A program made the translations under genes and the position numbers. From Undibacterium sp. (lineage in GTDB: Bacteria; Pseudomonadota; Gammaproteobacteria; Burkholderiales; Burkholderiaceae_D), in assembly GCF_030651495.1 (NCBI RefSeq), contig NZ_JAUSFI010000110.1, forward strand, positions 1-64,000: a stretch of DNA of 64,000 bases, read 5' to 3'. The notes beneath the pieces are model-generated. The model did no database searches. It was not told where the DNA came from and saw nothing but the letters and a program-made list of their open reading frames with translations. Shown here in pieces: positions 18,840 through 28,865 of this stretch; within the stretch, counting starts at the first letter, position 1, and every line of letters begins with the position of its first letter.

Positions 18840-19310
18840 GTGAACAAATTTAACACACAACGCGGCTTTACCTTGCTTGAGTTGCTAGTGGTGTTGGTGA
18901 TCATAGGCATCATGCTTGGTGCGGTATCCTTCAGTACGATGCAAAGTAGCCGTCAGCGCCTACAGACCGATGCTCAACGCATTGCTTTGTTGTTGCAGTT
19001 GGTACGCGAAGAGGCGATTGTTCGTAATCGTCCTACGGCATTTGAGGCAAATGAAAATAGTTACCGTTTTTTAGTTCGCAACGACAATAAATGGGAACTG
19101 ATTCGAGATCTTGATATGCTGCGTGAGCGTGATTTCACTCTTTCCCCTACTAAACTTTTGATGACACCTGCCACACGTCTTGATGGGAATGAATTGCGTA
19201 TTGTCTTTGGCCGCGAGCCAGTGGATAAGCCTTTTGTGCTTGATCTGACTCTTGGCGAGGACCATGTCGCGATTCGTGCAGATGGCGTTGGTCATTTTGT
19301 TGTTGATTGA
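18840..19310 (+). CDS. gspH: Type II secretion minor pseudopilin GspH
   Basis: A 156-residue minor pseudopilin starting at GTG. The leader is short, with cleavage G9/F10 in RGFTLLELLVVLVI and Glu at mature position 5. The remainder fits the GspH/FimT domain (variable beta-rich segment, REEAIVRNRP). It sits between gspG and gspI, in the usual order. No strong ribosome-binding site precedes the GTG. Confidence 0.92.
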   Translation: MNKFNTQRGFTLLELLVVLVIIGIMLGAVSFSTMQSSRQRLQTDAQRIALLLQLVREEAIVRNRPTAFEANENSYRFLVRNDNKWELIRDLDMLRERDFTLSPTKLLMTPATRLDGNELRIVFGREPVDKPFVLDLTLGEDHVAIRADGVGHFVVD

Positions 19311-19317
19311 GTAGTAA

Positions 19318-19716
19318 ATGAATCCTAGGTCATTGTCATTTTTTCGTAAATCCTTCTCCAGTGGTTTTACCCTGCTTGAAGTGTTGGTTGCGCTGGTGAT
19401 CGTAGGAACGGCGCTCGGCGCAAGTTTGCGGGCAGTGGGCAGTCTGACTCAAAACAGTGGTGATTTGCGCGCCGCGATGATGGCGAGTTGGTCGGCGGAA
19501 AATCGCTTATCACAAATACGACTCGGGCATGAATGGCCAGCCTTCGGTGAGCGTAGCTTTCCCTGCCCTCAGGGTGAGTTGAACCTGATTTGCGAAGAGC
19601 ATGTGTTGGCAACGCCGAACCCCACTTTTAGAAGAGTTGAAGTGCTGGTCTTTGAAGCCGCCCATCCTGATAGACGCATAGTAAAACTCACGCAAGTGGT
19701 ACCAAATGCGCTTTAA
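19318..19716 (+). CDS. gspI: Type II secretion minor pseudopilin GspI
   Basis: A 132-residue minor pseudopilin. The peptidase site is SSG-FTLLEVLVALVIVGTAL with cleavage after G16. The segment SWSAENRLSQIRLGHEWP matches the conserved GspI core (W-x-x-x-N-x-L). GspI forms the tip complex with GspJ and GspK. The end overlaps gspJ by 11 bp, indicating translational coupling. Confidence 0.93.
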   Translation: MNPRSLSFFRKSFSSGFTLLEVLVALVIVGTALGASLRAVGSLTQNSGDLRAAMMASWSAENRLSQIRLGHEWPAFGERSFPCPQGELNLICEEHVLATPNPTFRRVEVLVFEAAHPDRRIVKLTQVVPNAL

Positions 19717-20359
19717 AGCAACGCCAACGAGCTCGGGCTTTACCCTTATCGAACTGTTAGTGGCGATTACGATACTTGCTATTATTGCCGTGTTGGGGTG
19801 GCGTGGTCTGGACAGTATTGTTCGAGCGCGGATGAGTCTGACTAGTGAGCTTGAACAAACCAGAGGCACGCAAATTAGTTTTGCTCAGTTGGAAAACGAC
19901 AGCACACATCTTGCTGGGACAAACCTTCTCCCCACTCATGAAAGTTTGCGCGCTTCGCAGCAACGGCTGACAATGATACGCACTGTCTATGAAGATAATC
20001 AGCCTAGTCGTTTGCAGGTTGTCGCTTACCGTGTAGTTGATGGTGTATTGAGTCGACGCGAATCGGTTGCTACGCGTGACCTTCAGGTGCTGGACGCAGA
20101 TTGGCAAAGTGCGCTCAACGAGTCCGATAATATGTCTGTGGTTATGCTGCAGACTGATGTGCTATCGCTTGATATGCGCACCTGGAATCCTGATGAAAAT
20201 ACCTGGCGTGTTGCTGGTAGCGATATCGCAACAAATGCGAATGTTGCTGGTGTCAGTACTGGCAAAGGTATTCCCTTAAAAACCGGCTTAGAAGTTTCTT
20301 TGCAATTGCGCGGACGTGAACACCCGCTGCTCAAGGTGTTTTTGCTGGGAGCCGCATGA
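19706..20359 (+). CDS. gspJ: Type II secretion minor pseudopilin GspJ
   Basis: A 217-residue minor pseudopilin with cleavage G11/F12 in SSGFTLIELLVAITILAIIA and the GspJ family core WRGLDSIVRAR and FAQLENDSTHL. It joins GspI and GspK at the pseudopilus tip. It overlaps gspI upstream and gspK downstream by 4 bp (ATGA). Confidence 0.93.
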   Translation: MRFKATPTSSGFTLIELLVAITILAIIAVLGWRGLDSIVRARMSLTSELEQTRGTQISFAQLENDSTHLAGTNLLPTHESLRASQQRLTMIRTVYEDNQPSRLQVVAYRVVDGVLSRRESVATRDLQVLDADWQSALNESDNMSVVMLQTDVLSLDMRTWNPDENTWRVAGSDIATNANVAGVSTGKGIPLKTGLEVSLQLRGREHPLLKVFLLGAA

Positions 20360-21372
20360 AAAAATACAAACAAAGCGGGGTTGCTGTGGTGACGGCACTT
20401 CTATTAACTACGCTAGCAATTACTATTGTTGCCAGTCTGTTTTGGCAACAGCAGGTGCAGGTGCGTTCGATAGAGAATCAACGTTTTCAGTTGCAAAAAA
20501 AATGGGTATTGAGAGGCGCTTTGGATTGGGCTCGATTAATTTTACGGGAGGATTTACGAACTAACCGTGATAACGTTGATCATTTGGGAGAGCCGTGGGC
20601 AGTAACACTAGGCGAAACTCACCTGGACCAGTACGTCGAAAACGGTAAGGGTGATTCTGATGATAGTGAGGCGAGTTTGTCGGGGCAAATAACAGATGCT
20701 CAATCACGATTTAATTTGAATAATCTAGCCATAAATGGTGTGCCAAATTTAAATGAAGTTGCGATGTTTTCGCGTTTGCTTACCAACTTGCGGATGGACC
20801 CTTCCTTAGCGCAGAACGCGGCATCCATGGTTGCTTCCACTCAAAGTAAAACAATTACTGCTGGCACGGGGTCTGGTTCAATCAAAGAAAATGCATCCTC
20901 TGGTTCTGCTTCTTCAGTGAACTCGCCGGATGCTTCAAAAAGCGCATCGGCAGAATCCATTCCTGAAGTACAATTCTTGCGTTTTAGTCAAATTGATGAC
21001 CTGTTGGCGGTGACGGGTTTTACGTCTGAAATGGTCTTGAGATTGAGGGACTTTGTTGCCGTTTTGCCATATAAAACCAGTATCAATCTTAATACGACTT
21101 CGAAAGAAGTGATGGCGTCGCGTTTGGATATTGGTCTCACCGATGCTGCGTTGATTGTGGCAGGTCGTGACAGGGCGTATTTTTATGGTTTGTCCGATTT
21201 TAATATGCGCTTTCCAAAAAAAATCGGCGCGTACGAAAATGATATTTCTTTTTCTACAAAATATTTTTTCGTCAATGGCAAGGTGAAACTAAGTCGTTCG
21301 GCGTTGGAAGTAAATGCCTTGTTGGAACGCACTGATGTGGCGACCAAAGTACTGTGGGTAAGAGAAAATTGA
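20356..21372 (+). CDS. gspK: Type II secretion tip pseudopilin GspK
   Basis: A 338-residue protein, the large minor pseudopilin. The leader cleaves after G8 in SGVAVVTALLL. Mature position 5 is not Glu, as expected for GspK, which caps the pseudopilus and therefore does not need it. The segment DAQSRFNLNNL and the later PYKTSINLNTTSKEVMASRL are typical. A Ser/Ala-rich insert occupies about residues 165-195. Confidence 0.93.
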   Translation: MKKYKQSGVAVVTALLLTTLAITIVASLFWQQQVQVRSIENQRFQLQKKWVLRGALDWARLILREDLRTNRDNVDHLGEPWAVTLGETHLDQYVENGKGDSDDSEASLSGQITDAQSRFNLNNLAINGVPNLNEVAMFSRLLTNLRMDPSLAQNAASMVASTQSKTITAGTGSGSIKENASSGSASSVNSPDASKSASAESIPEVQFLRFSQIDDLLAVTGFTSEMVLRLRDFVAVLPYKTSINLNTTSKEVMASRLDIGLTDAALIVAGRDRAYFYGLSDFNMRFPKKIGAYENDISFSTKYFFVNGKVKLSRSALEVNALLERTDVATKVLWVREN

Positions 21373-21418
21373 GAAGTTGTTACACCCAATGAAAGATGGT
21401 CAAAGGCATAAATAAGAT

Positions 21419-22705
21419 ATGGCAAGCACACTGTACATACTGTTACCCTCAAAAGCTATGGCACGCGAGTTGCCTGATTGGAGTAAGTTTGCTCGTCCAT
21501 TTGCGCTAATCTCGGAAGACGGAACGATACTGCAGCAAGGGCAACAAATTTTGGCAGACTTAAAAGGTCTAGCAGCGAATGCGCGTCAAATTTCTTTGTT
21601 GTTAGCTGCTAGTGATGTTAGTTTGATCAGTGTAAAAGTTCCGCCGATGTCTGCCACCAAACTTAAGACGGCGTTACCAAATTTACTGGAAGACCAACTG
21701 CTCAGTGATCCTGCTGAATTGATTTTGCACTCCACCGTACCTGCTGGTGGTATGTGTACCATTGCGGTGGTAGACCGCTCATGGATGGAGTCATTGCATG
21801 ATCAGATGAAAATTTTTGGTACTAAAAAATTGACTGCGTATGCTCTTTCGATGACGATGCGATCGGCATCGGATGCAATGTATGCCATCATTACACCCGA
21901 TGAGAAAGTGATAGAGTTGGCTTTTCGTCCTGCTGGCCAGACTGGAGCAGGTTTGACGTTTAATCCTGATGTAAATATTAATTCACAAACAGAAGTGGTC
22001 CAGCAAGTTTTACAGACATTAAGTTTGTTCGGAGCTGAATCAGGTGTGAATGTATTACTTCCGTCCGATCAATTAACGACCTATCAGCAAGTTTCTGAGC
22101 GCGACAGTGTGTTGGCGCAGCGCTTTCATTTTCAAGCGGTCGAATGGAATGCGCTGATAGCGAATTTAAGTTCTTCTACCATTGATTTAATGTCTTCGGT
22201 TTCTCACGCCAATCAATCTTCTTTTGATTGGCGCCGATGGCGTTGGTCGCTAGGTTTGGCTGCAGCCATATTGCTGATCAATTTGACGGGTTTAAATCTT
22301 CAATGGTTGTCGATGAAGCGCGAGGCGCGCGGCTTAAGCGATTCGCTGACACAAACCTATAGAACTAGCTTCCCTAAAGAGAGTGTGATACTTGATCCAA
22401 TTGCTCAAATGCAACAAAAAATCAATCTTTCCCGCAAATTTGCTGGCCTTTCTACCCCAGACGATTTTTTGGTGCTGGCAGCACAATTTGGGCAAGTATG
22501 GGATGCGGTAACTGCGGGGAAACAGGCATCTCCTTCGGTTGTTTCATTGGAGTATCGGGAGCACAATCTTTTCGTGAAGATCAAATCTTCAGGCCTTTTG
22601 TCGTTGGAACCATTCAAAGCGGGTTTACAAGAACACTCGCTGGTACTAGTGTCGTCGACCGACGGAATACTGCAGATCCGACCTAGACGAGGAGAAGGCA
22701 AGTGA
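21419..22705 (+). CDS. gspL: Type II secretion inner-membrane protein GspL
   Basis: A 428-residue protein: an actin-like cytoplasmic domain (about residues 1-250) that recruits the ATPase GspE, one transmembrane helix at about 280-297 (WRWSLGLAAAILLINLTGL), and a ferredoxin-like periplasmic domain to the end. The family match includes VKVPPMSATKLKTALPNLLEDQL. It links cytoplasmic ATP hydrolysis to the periplasmic pseudopilus. The stop overlaps the gspM start by 4 bp. Confidence 0.92.
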   Translation: MASTLYILLPSKAMARELPDWSKFARPFALISEDGTILQQGQQILADLKGLAANARQISLLLAASDVSLISVKVPPMSATKLKTALPNLLEDQLLSDPAELILHSTVPAGGMCTIAVVDRSWMESLHDQMKIFGTKKLTAYALSMTMRSASDAMYAIITPDEKVIELAFRPAGQTGAGLTFNPDVNINSQTEVVQQVLQTLSLFGAESGVNVLLPSDQLTTYQQVSERDSVLAQRFHFQAVEWNALIANLSSSTIDLMSSVSHANQSSFDWRRWRWSLGLAAAILLINLTGLNLQWLSMKREARGLSDSLTQTYRTSFPKESVILDPIAQMQQKINLSRKFAGLSTPDDFLVLAAQFGQVWDAVTAGKQASPSVVSLEYREHNLFVKIKSSGLLSLEPFKAGLQEHSLVLVSSTDGILQIRPRRGEGK

Positions 22706-23205
22706 AAAAAAATGTATTCATAGAAATGATTAATATATTTTGGCAGCAGAGGAATGCGCGCGAACGTCAATTCCTCGCCATATTAACAATCGTTATCTCG
22801 GTTGCTGTTATTTACTTAATATTTGTGAATCCAGCCATCAGTAACAGGTCTAAATTAGAGACGGCAATACCGCAATTGCGGCAGCAAGTAAGTGAAATGA
22901 CTGCCATGTCTGGACAGTATGCGCAAATCGCCACTGCAATGACGGAGACAATTGCACCAGTGACGCGAGAAGTCATTGAGGCATCTTTACTGCGTCGTGG
23001 CATCAAGGCTCAAACCTTGGCTGCGTCGGAGGAAATTGTTCGCTTACAAGTGGCAACGGTAGCTTACTCCAATATTATGGAATGGATACTTGAAATGCAA
23101 AAGGCAGCGCGACTAACTGTCGAAGAGGCAAAAGTGACTGCTTTGCCAGAAACCGGGCAGGTTAGCGTGGTACTGACGCTAAGGCAACAGCGGGGCGCAT
23201 CCTGA
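22702..23205 (+). CDS. gspM: Type II secretion inner-membrane protein GspM
   Basis: A 167-residue bitopic protein: a short cytoplasmic part with NARERQFLAILTIVISVAVI, one transmembrane helix, then a small periplasmic ferredoxin-like domain. This matches GspM in length, topology and position directly after gspL. It stabilises GspL in the assembly platform. Sequence similarity within this family is low, so context carries much of the weight. Confidence 0.88.
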   Translation: MKKNVFIEMINIFWQQRNARERQFLAILTIVISVAVIYLIFVNPAISNRSKLETAIPQLRQQVSEMTAMSGQYAQIATAMTETIAPVTREVIEASLLRRGIKAQTLAASEEIVRLQVATVAYSNIMEWILEMQKAARLTVEEAKVTALPETGQVSVVLTLRQQRGAS

Positions 23206-23206
23206 C

Positions 23207-23986
23207 ATGTCACAAAAAACTGTTTTCATCTGGATAGGTGCAGCCATTCTGAGTACAGTCGCGACAGCATTTATTTTTTTGCCTGCAAGTTGGTTGGCAT
23301 TTCTCTTAGAGAAACAAACGGCAGGTAGATTAAGTCTGGGTGAAGTACAAGGTAGTTTTTGGCGTGGATCGGCGTTTGTTGGTGGCGCTTCAGGAATCAA
23401 CAGTCCGGTTACTCCATTGTTTCCTGGTCGTTTTTCCTGGCGTATTTCCCCTATGATTTTGTTGGGGCAGATTGATGTTGAACTGGAGAATGCAGCAGTT
23501 CTATCGTCAGCAGCAAAACTGCTTGGTAATTTGAGTCAATGGCGTCTTGCAGCGTCAAGTTTATCCTTGTCTCCAGAGCGATTAGAGGCTTTAGGTGCTC
23601 CGTTGAATACGATCGGCCCCTCTGGTCAATTACGTTTGAATTGGAATATGCTTGAATTTACTCGATATGCTGAAAAAATTGATGTGACAGGATCGATGCA
23701 GTTAACCATGATAGATATGGCATCGAGATTGTCTTCCATTAAACCCTTGGGCAGTTATCAACTCTCATTTGACTGGCGTGGCCAAATTGCAGACATCGTT
23801 TTGGCTACGACCAAAGGGCCAATGTTGCTGAGCGGAAATGGAAGTTTGAATGGCGGACGTTTTCAGTTTTCTGGGAAGGCGATGGCTGAGGTTGGACAGG
23901 AAGAAAAGTTGGCAAATTTACTTAATTTGCTTGGGCAGCGTCGTAGAGACGGCGATAAAGATGTAATAGCGTTAGAGTTCAAATGA
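23207..23986 (+). CDS. gspN: Type II secretion protein GspN
   Basis: A 259-residue protein with one N-terminal transmembrane helix (VFIWIGAAILSTVATAFIFLP) and the T2SSN-family core (GEVQGSFWRGSA, FSWRISPMILLG). GspN is present in only some type II systems and its exact role is unsettled. It begins 1 bp after gspM ends and overlaps gspD by 4 bp. Confidence 0.88.
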   Translation: MSQKTVFIWIGAAILSTVATAFIFLPASWLAFLLEKQTAGRLSLGEVQGSFWRGSAFVGGASGINSPVTPLFPGRFSWRISPMILLGQIDVELENAAVLSSAAKLLGNLSQWRLAASSLSLSPERLEALGAPLNTIGPSGQLRLNWNMLEFTRYAEKIDVTGSMQLTMIDMASRLSSIKPLGSYQLSFDWRGQIADIVLATTKGPMLLSGNGSLNGGRFQFSGKAMAEVGQEEKLANLLNLLGQRRRDGDKDVIALEFK

Positions 23987-26139
23987 TAAAATATCCATTG
24001 AAAGCCATACCCAACAGAACAGCAATGAAGTTAACTGTGCCGCGTACCTTGCTGTGGCGTCAATTGCCCATCGTTGCCATGTTAAGTGCTAGTTGCATTT
24101 TATCGGGCATCTCGCAAGCTTATGCGCAAGATCCATCTCAGAATGCCGCAGCGCTGAACTTTGTCGGTGCCGATATCGAATCTGTGGTGAAAGCGATAGG
24201 TCATTATACCGGCACGACTTTCATCATCGATCCTCGCGTTAAGGGACAGATTAATCTGGTTTCTGAAAAACCGCTAAGCAAAGATCAGGCGTTTAAGCTG
24301 CTGGCATCGAGTTTGCGTTTGCAAGGTTACGCGGTAGTGACCGCAGATGGCTATTCTAAAGTGGTACCGGAAGCCGACGCCAAATTGCAGGCAGGCCCAA
24401 CACAGACGGATGCGGTGAAGGGGGACCAGATCGCCACGCAGATTTACCGCTTGAACTATGAATCGGCGAACAATATCGTGACGGTATTAAGGCCTTTGAT
24501 TTCACCAAACAATACGATTAATGCCAATCCCGGTAATAACTCTATCGTGATTACTGATTACGCAGACAATCTGAAACGCTTGTCAAAAATTATTGGTGCG
24601 TTGGATGTGCCTGCGAATAATGATTTAGAAGTTGTGCCGATTAAATATGCGATCGCCAGTGATATTGCTACCATGGTCGCACGTTTGACTGATAGTAATC
24701 AGGTCGGTGCGGGAGACAGCGGACGCACGGTGTTGCTGGCTGATCCTCGTACCAATTCGGTTTTAATCAAGGCGCCTTCTACTGCTCGTGCCAATCTAGT
24801 CAAGTCTCTGATCGCAAAGTTAGACCAGCCAACTGCTTTACCGGGCAATGTCCACGTGGTTTATCTGAAAAATGCTGAGGCAGTAAAGTTAGCGCAAACT
24901 TTGCGTTCTATTTTAAGCTCGGATAGCGCGCTCCCATCTAGCGGTGGAGCTAATTCATCGCTTACCCCAGCGGTCGCAGTAAGTGCAGGGTTAACGGGCG
25001 CGGGTGCGGCGAATACCAGCGCCGGCAGTACTGGCTTGCCTGGCAGTTCATCGAATAGTTCTCAATCTTCAGGTACAGGCGGTGGCTTTATACAGGCTGA
25101 TTCTGCTACCAATACGCTGATCATTACCGCCAGTGAGTCTGTCTATCGTAATCTACGCGGCGTGATTGATCAATTGGATGCTCGCCGTGCTCAGGTGTAT
25201 GTTGAGGCGCTGATAGTAGAGGTCGCAGCGGATAAATCAAATGAGTTTGGCATTCAGTGGTTGGCTGCGACTGGGGACGAGAATAGTAAATATCGGGTTG
25301 GTGCTGGCTCATCGTTTGGGTCCGGCAGTAATAGTTTGTTCGACTTGGCGAAAGCCAATGTAGCCACTAAAGGATCGCTGTTACCTGGGGCAGGAATGAC
25401 TGTTGGCCTTTTCAGGCAAATCGGAGGCCAACTGGGTTTGGGAGCGCTCGCGCATGCGCTTGAATCGGATGGTAATACCAATGTTCTGTCGATACCAAAC
25501 TTACTTACGTTGGATAATGAAGAGGCAAAAATTGTTGTAGGTCAGAATGTGCCTTTTATCACGGGTCAGTATACTTCCGCCGGTACAGCGAACGCGAATC
25601 CATTCCAGACTGTAGAGCGTAAGGATGTCGGCTTGAAATTGACAGTCAAGCCGCAGATATCCGAGGGCGGGACGGTTAAACTTGCTATCTATCAGGAAGC
25701 ATCATCGGTGATCGAAAAAAGCATCAGCAATGCCTCCGGTCTCACGACTAATCAGCGCTCTATTTCAACCACGGTATTGGTTGAAGACGGACAGATCATT
25801 GCTTTGGGTGGTTTGATACAGGATGATAAAACCGATAATGTCGATAAGGTCCCCCTGCTAGGAGACATCCCTTACCTTGGCAATCTTTTTAAGTACCAGG
25901 GAAAAAAGCGGACGAAAACTAATTTGATGGTGTTCCTTCGCCCAACCGTGATACGTAATGCGGAACAGAGTAATAGTGTTTCTTTGGATCGCTACGATTA
26001 TATGCGTACACAAATTACGCCAGATACTGAAAGCGGGAGAGAATCCTTTTTACCAAAGACAGAGAAGGGCTATTTAATGAGTACCCCTTTGTCTATTCCG
26101 GCAGAAAAACCAAAAACTGACAACACAGGCGCGAAGTAA
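23983..26139 (+). CDS. gspD: Type II secretion outer-membrane secretin GspD
   Basis: A 718-residue secretin. A signal peptide ends near SQAYAQDPS. N0 to N3 domains follow (FVGADIESVVKAIGHYTG for N0, then three KH-like repeats), with a Ser/Gly-rich insert in N3 at about residues 315-365. The C-terminal secretin domain contains VPFITGQYTS and VPLLGDIPYLGNLFKY. The multimer forms the outer-membrane channel. A later ATG at 24025 is a possible start and would give a more ordinary signal peptide. No pilotin gene was seen. Confidence 0.96.
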   Translation: MIKYPLKAIPNRTAMKLTVPRTLLWRQLPIVAMLSASCILSGISQAYAQDPSQNAAALNFVGADIESVVKAIGHYTGTTFIIDPRVKGQINLVSEKPLSKDQAFKLLASSLRLQGYAVVTADGYSKVVPEADAKLQAGPTQTDAVKGDQIATQIYRLNYESANNIVTVLRPLISPNNTINANPGNNSIVITDYADNLKRLSKIIGALDVPANNDLEVVPIKYAIASDIATMVARLTDSNQVGAGDSGRTVLLADPRTNSVLIKAPSTARANLVKSLIAKLDQPTALPGNVHVVYLKNAEAVKLAQTLRSILSSDSALPSSGGANSSLTPAVAVSAGLTGAGAANTSAGSTGLPGSSSNSSQSSGTGGGFIQADSATNTLIITASESVYRNLRGVIDQLDARRAQVYVEALIVEVAADKSNEFGIQWLAATGDENSKYRVGAGSSFGSGSNSLFDLAKANVATKGSLLPGAGMTVGLFRQIGGQLGLGALAHALESDGNTNVLSIPNLLTLDNEEAKIVVGQNVPFITGQYTSAGTANANPFQTVERKDVGLKLTVKPQISEGGTVKLAIYQEASSVIEKSISNASGLTTNQRSISTTVLVEDGQIIALGGLIQDDKTDNVDKVPLLGDIPYLGNLFKYQGKKRTKTNLMVFLRPTVIRNAEQSNSVSLDRYDYMRTQITPDTESGRESFLPKTEKGYLMSTPLSIPAEKPKTDNTGAK

Positions 26140-26144
26140 TTAGC

Positions 26145-27575
26145 ATGTTAGAAAATCGCTTATTGCCGTACGCCTTTGCGCGTGATTTTTCGGTTCTTGC
26201 CAGCAGTGATAGCAGTGGCGAAGCTGCTAGGGTTGAACTGACCGTGTCGAAAGAGACCAGTCCGACAGCGATTGCGGAAGCAGGGCGGCGTTTTGGCATG
26301 GTAAAGCTCAAGGTGATGCCTCACGCCGAACTGTTACTGGAAATCGCTAAAGCCTATGCAGGTTCGGGGGGCGATGCTGCCGATGTCGTCGGCGAGGTTG
26401 AGTCTGACCTTGATCTTGCTAAGCTGATGCAGGAAATGCCCGCGATAGAAGATCTACTGGAATCCGCCGATGATGCGCCAGTGATACGTATGATTAATGC
26501 CTTGTTGACGCAGGCCTTGCGCGAAGGTGCATCAGATATCCATATTGAACCGTTTGAACAAATTTCCGTGGTGCGTTTTCGTATTGACGGCTCGCTACGT
26601 GATGTCGTGCGACCAAAAAAACAGATTCATGCATCCTTGATTTCTCGTATAAAAATCATGGCGCAGTTGGATATTGCAGAAAAACGTTTGCCGCAAGATG
26701 GTCGAATTACTCTGCGTATAGGTGGCAAACCAGTTGATGTTCGGGTTTCCACTTTACCGACAGGGCATGGCGAGCGCGCGGTCTTGCGTTTGCTCGACAA
26801 AGAAGCGGGTAAGCTTGACCTGAGCAATCTGGGGATGAGTGATAGCGTACTACAGCAGTTTGATAAATTGATCGCGCAACCGCATGGTATTGTACTTGTC
26901 ACAGGGCCGACAGGTTCAGGTAAAACTACGACACTGTATGCGGCATTATCTCGAGTCAATTCTGGCACTACCAACATTCTTACAGTAGAAGATCCGATCG
27001 AATACGAGTTGGCAGGTGTCGGGCAGACTCAGGTGAATGCCAAGATCGACATGACTTTTGCCAAGGCACTGAGGGCGATTTTGCGGCAGGATCCTGACGT
27101 TATTATGATCGGTGAAATTCGAGATCTGGAAACGGCACAGATCGCAGTGCAAGCTTCGTTGACAGGACATTTGGTACTGGCAACCCTGCATACGAATGAC
27201 TCTGCGGCAGCCGTCACGCGCTTGTTGGATATGGGGATTGAACCATTTTTACTTTCTTCTTCTCTGCTTGGTGTGGTAGCGCAACGTCTGGTGAGAAAGC
27301 TATGCAGTCATTGCAAGCGCTTCGATGGAGAGCGCTGGCACGCTGAGGGCTGCGACCATTGCGGCCATACCGGCTATCAGGGGCGGGTTGGCGTGTATGA
27401 GTTGCTGCACACCACAGAGGCTATCCGTTCGCAAATTCATCATCAGGCGCCAGAGGCGGAGATTCGTGCTGCAGCACAGCGCGATGGCATGAAAACGATG
27501 CGCGAAGATGGCGAACGCTGGTTGACAGCAGGGGTGACTACGCAGGAAGAGATATTGCGTGTCACTAAAGAGTAA
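26145..27575 (+). CDS. gspE: Type II secretion ATPase GspE
   Basis: A 476-residue cytoplasmic AAA-like ATPase. It has the N1E/N2E region, Walker A GPTGSGKTTT at about residue 254, the Asp box and Walker B (RQDPDVIMIGEIRD), the His box (LATLHTND) and a tetracysteine zinc element C-S-H-C ... C-D-H-C. It powers pseudopilus growth through GspL and GspF. It lies 5 bp after gspD. PilB of type IV pili is the main alternative, ruled out by context. Confidence 0.96.
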   Translation: MLENRLLPYAFARDFSVLASSDSSGEAARVELTVSKETSPTAIAEAGRRFGMVKLKVMPHAELLLEIAKAYAGSGGDAADVVGEVESDLDLAKLMQEMPAIEDLLESADDAPVIRMINALLTQALREGASDIHIEPFEQISVVRFRIDGSLRDVVRPKKQIHASLISRIKIMAQLDIAEKRLPQDGRITLRIGGKPVDVRVSTLPTGHGERAVLRLLDKEAGKLDLSNLGMSDSVLQQFDKLIAQPHGIVLVTGPTGSGKTTTLYAALSRVNSGTTNILTVEDPIEYELAGVGQTQVNAKIDMTFAKALRAILRQDPDVIMIGEIRDLETAQIAVQASLTGHLVLATLHTNDSAAAVTRLLDMGIEPFLLSSSLLGVVAQRLVRKLCSHCKRFDGERWHAEGCDHCGHTGYQGRVGVYELLHTTEAIRSQIHHQAPEAEIRAAAQRDGMKTMREDGERWLTAGVTTQEEILRVTKE

Positions 27576-27610
27576 AACGAGTACTGCGGAATAAGAGAGA
27601 ATCCAATACT

Positions 27611-28831
27611 GTGCCTGCATTTCGATATGAAGCCGTTGATGATAGCGGCCTGACCAAAAAAGGCGTACTCACCGCAGATAGCGCGCGTGCGGCAAGGGCC
27701 GAGTTGCGTACTCAAGGCTGTGTACCCGTGACGGTGGAATTGATTGTTAATCAGATGGATGGTGAGGGCAAACGGCGTCGCAGTTTGTTTGGTGAGCACT
27801 TATCCACAGTTGAATTGGCGCTATTCACCCGTCAGTTGGCTAGTTTGCTGGAGGCCGGTTTACCGCTAGAACAATCGCTATCGGCTTTACTGGAGCAGTC
27901 CGAGCGTATATATATTCGTGATCTGATTGCCTCTATTCGTTCTGAAGTCATGGCTGGTGCGGCTATGTCGGATGCACTGAAGCAGCACCCCAACGATTTT
28001 GCGGATATTTATTGTGCCTTGGTCGCCTCAGGTGAGCAGATAGGCCATTTGTCCCGTGTTTTGTCCCGATTGGCAGACTATATTGAGCGACGCAATGCAC
28101 TAGTACAAAAGGTTAAACTGGCATTTACCTATCCTGCAATCGTGACGGTAGTTGCTTTTGCTATTGTTATTTTCTTACTTACCTACGTAGTGCCGCAAAT
28201 CGTTTCGGTGTTCGCCAATACCAAACAAAAATTGCCGCTCCTGACGGTAATGATGTTGGCAATCTCAGATTTTGTACGCCAATATGGCTGGTTGCTCGCG
28301 TTGATTTTTATTGCTGCTTTTTTTGGTTGGCGTTACGCTTTGACAAATCCTAACATCAAAATGCGCTGGCATACCTGGTTGCTCACTGCACCTTTGTATG
28401 GCAAGTTTGAGCGTAGTTTGAATACGGCGCGTTTTGCCAGCACGCTGGCAATTACCACTGGGTCAGGGGTGCCGATCCTACGCGCTTTGCAAACTAGTCG
28501 CGAGACTTTATCTAACGTTGCCATGCGAGCGCAGGTAGAAGAGGCGACTGCAAGCGTACGTGAAGGCGTTAGTTTGGCGCGTGCCTTGTCAGCACATAAA
28601 CATTTTCCTCCGATGTTGATTCATATGATACGTGCTGGTGAGGTGACCGGTGAATTGCCCGCCATGCTGGAGCGTGCTTCAAACGCGCAAGAGCAGGATC
28701 TGGAGCGTCGCGCTCTGACTATTGCTGGCTTGCTTGAGCCGGCACTGATACTGGCAATGGGCGTGGTTGTCTTATTGATTGTGTTGGCGGTTCTAATGCC
28801 AATTATTGAAATTAATCAATTGGTTCGCTAG
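27611..28831 (+). CDS. gspF: Type II secretion inner-membrane platform protein GspF
   Basis: A 406-residue polytopic protein starting at GTG, with two T2SSF domains (about residues 70-195 and 275-395) and three transmembrane helices. Conserved pieces are FTRQLASLLEAGLPLEQSL and MIRAGEVTGELPAMLERAS. It is the platform on which pseudopilins are assembled. Confidence 0.95.
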   Translation: MPAFRYEAVDDSGLTKKGVLTADSARAARAELRTQGCVPVTVELIVNQMDGEGKRRRSLFGEHLSTVELALFTRQLASLLEAGLPLEQSLSALLEQSERIYIRDLIASIRSEVMAGAAMSDALKQHPNDFADIYCALVASGEQIGHLSRVLSRLADYIERRNALVQKVKLAFTYPAIVTVVAFAIVIFLLTYVVPQIVSVFANTKQKLPLLTVMMLAISDFVRQYGWLLALIFIAAFFGWRYALTNPNIKMRWHTWLLTAPLYGKFERSLNTARFASTLAITTGSGVPILRALQTSRETLSNVAMRAQVEEATASVREGVSLARALSAHKHFPPMLIHMIRAGEVTGELPAMLERASNAQEQDLERRALTIAGLLEPALILAMGVVVLLIVLAVLMPIIEINQLVR

Positions 28832-28865
28832 TGTTAATTGAATTTTGGTTTAAGCAAGGAATAAA